A DNA stretch of 5,782 bases from Spirochaetaceae bacterium. Lineage in GTDB: Bacteria > Spirochaetota > Spirochaetia > SZUA-6 > Fen-1364. Below are positions 5,516 through 5,782 of this stretch, piece after piece. The stretch is from NCBI GenBank assembly GCA_003154555.1, contig PMDT01000203.1, positions 409 through 6,190 on the forward strand, in the 5' to 3' direction. How positions within the stretch are numbered: position 1 is the first letter of the stretch; every line of letters begins with the position of its first letter. The notes under the pieces were generated by a model, which made no database searches, was not told where the DNA came from, and worked only from the letters and a program-made list of their open reading frames with translations. Position numbers and translations under genes: made by a program.

Positions 5516-5782
5516 AATGGCGGGAAGCGGCCTCGCTCAGGGCCGTGAGAATCTCCTCGTAGCCGAGGATTCGAGCCTTCCGGCAGACTTCGTCGAACAG
5601 TGACTGTCCCTCCTCTGAAAAGAAGCTTCGCTGAAGATCCGCCGCCCCCGGCTGAAGGATAAAAAGCCGCCGCGCGCGGGCAGCAAGCCTCAGGTTTCCG
5701 AGGTTGCCGGACCCGATGGGAAAAGAGCACAGAATCGTGGCATCCGCGGACTCCGTCAGAGAAGCCGCCCTGCCCACTTCCG
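5511..5782 (-). CDS. Unidentified protein, C-terminal 89 residues (N-terminus beyond window edge)
   Basis: The minus-strand frame is open from the right edge to TGA at 5513-5511. A GTG codon at 5777 is probably internal: codons continue beyond it to the edge and no ribosome-binding site can be judged. The visible part starts with an alternating hydrophobic strand and glycine turn, ADATILCSFPIGSGNLGNLR, then LAARARRLFILQP, which looks like two strands of an alpha/beta Rossmann-type or P-loop-type fold with a helix between them. It ends in amphipathic helices (SLFDEVCRKARILGYEEI, then LTALSEAASRHS). I do not recognise a family with confidence. It converges on the small plus-strand gene with 51 bp between stops, so it belongs to a different unit that begins to the right of this window. 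Confidence 0.65.
   Translation of the reverse strand, partial: EVGRAASLTESADATILCSFPIGSGNLGNLRLAARARRLFILQPGAADLQRSFFSEEGQSLFDEVCRKARILGYEEILTALSEAASRHS

Overview
This is a GC-rich bacterial window (roughly 60% GC by eye) with compact, mostly leftward gene organisation. Nothing seen is plasmid-, phage- or transposon-like; it reads as chromosomal housekeeping and regulatory sequence. A LysM/degenerate-M23 envelope protein directly upstream of an RpoS/RpoD-like sigma factor recalls the nlpD-rpoS order of Proteobacteria. The cyclic-nucleotide-binding plus TPR protein followed by a Crp-type regulator recalls arrangements I associate, without proof, with spirochaetes and deltaproteobacteria. I therefore suggest a high-GC Gram-negative, perhaps Spirochaetota or a deltaproteobacterial relative, with low confidence at phylum level.

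Layout. From 4857 down to 1, five genes run on the minus strand in two transcription units. Unit A is the secreted LysM/M23 protein (4857-4030) and the sigma factor (about 4013-2913), 16 bp apart. A near-consensus sigma-70 promoter (TTGACA, 17 bp, TACAAT; 2888-2860) then starts unit B. Unit B holds an ATZ/TRZ-type metal-dependent amidohydrolase (2833-1598), a cyclic-nucleotide-binding-domain/TPR protein (1573-536), and a Crp/Fnr-type regulator (539 to the left edge, cut by the window). The last two overlap by ATGA.

To the right, about 295 bp without a convincing gene hold a weak leftward promoter candidate and an imperfect 48/51-bp repeat that abuts tRNA-Leu(UAA) (5152-5237, plus strand). Only 27 bp after the tRNA starts a 64-residue plus-strand gene. 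Its protein is two tandem half-motifs resembling the MshEN/GspE-N fold. It converges with a minus-strand gene cut by the right edge (5782-5511), with an inverted repeat lying between and over their ends.

How it fits together. Unit A couples a cell-wall-binding, probably non-enzymatic, LytM-type protein to an alternative sigma factor. Unit B couples a small-molecule hydrolase or deaminase to two cyclic-nucleotide-domain proteins: one has lost the phosphate-binding arginine and gained TPR repeats, the other keeps the canonical pocket and begins a DNA-binding domain. The points most worth checking are the tRNA plus mini-MshEN pairing, the nlpD-rpoS-like pair with a structured G/C-rich segment at the sigma start, and the amidohydrolase/double-CNB operon.
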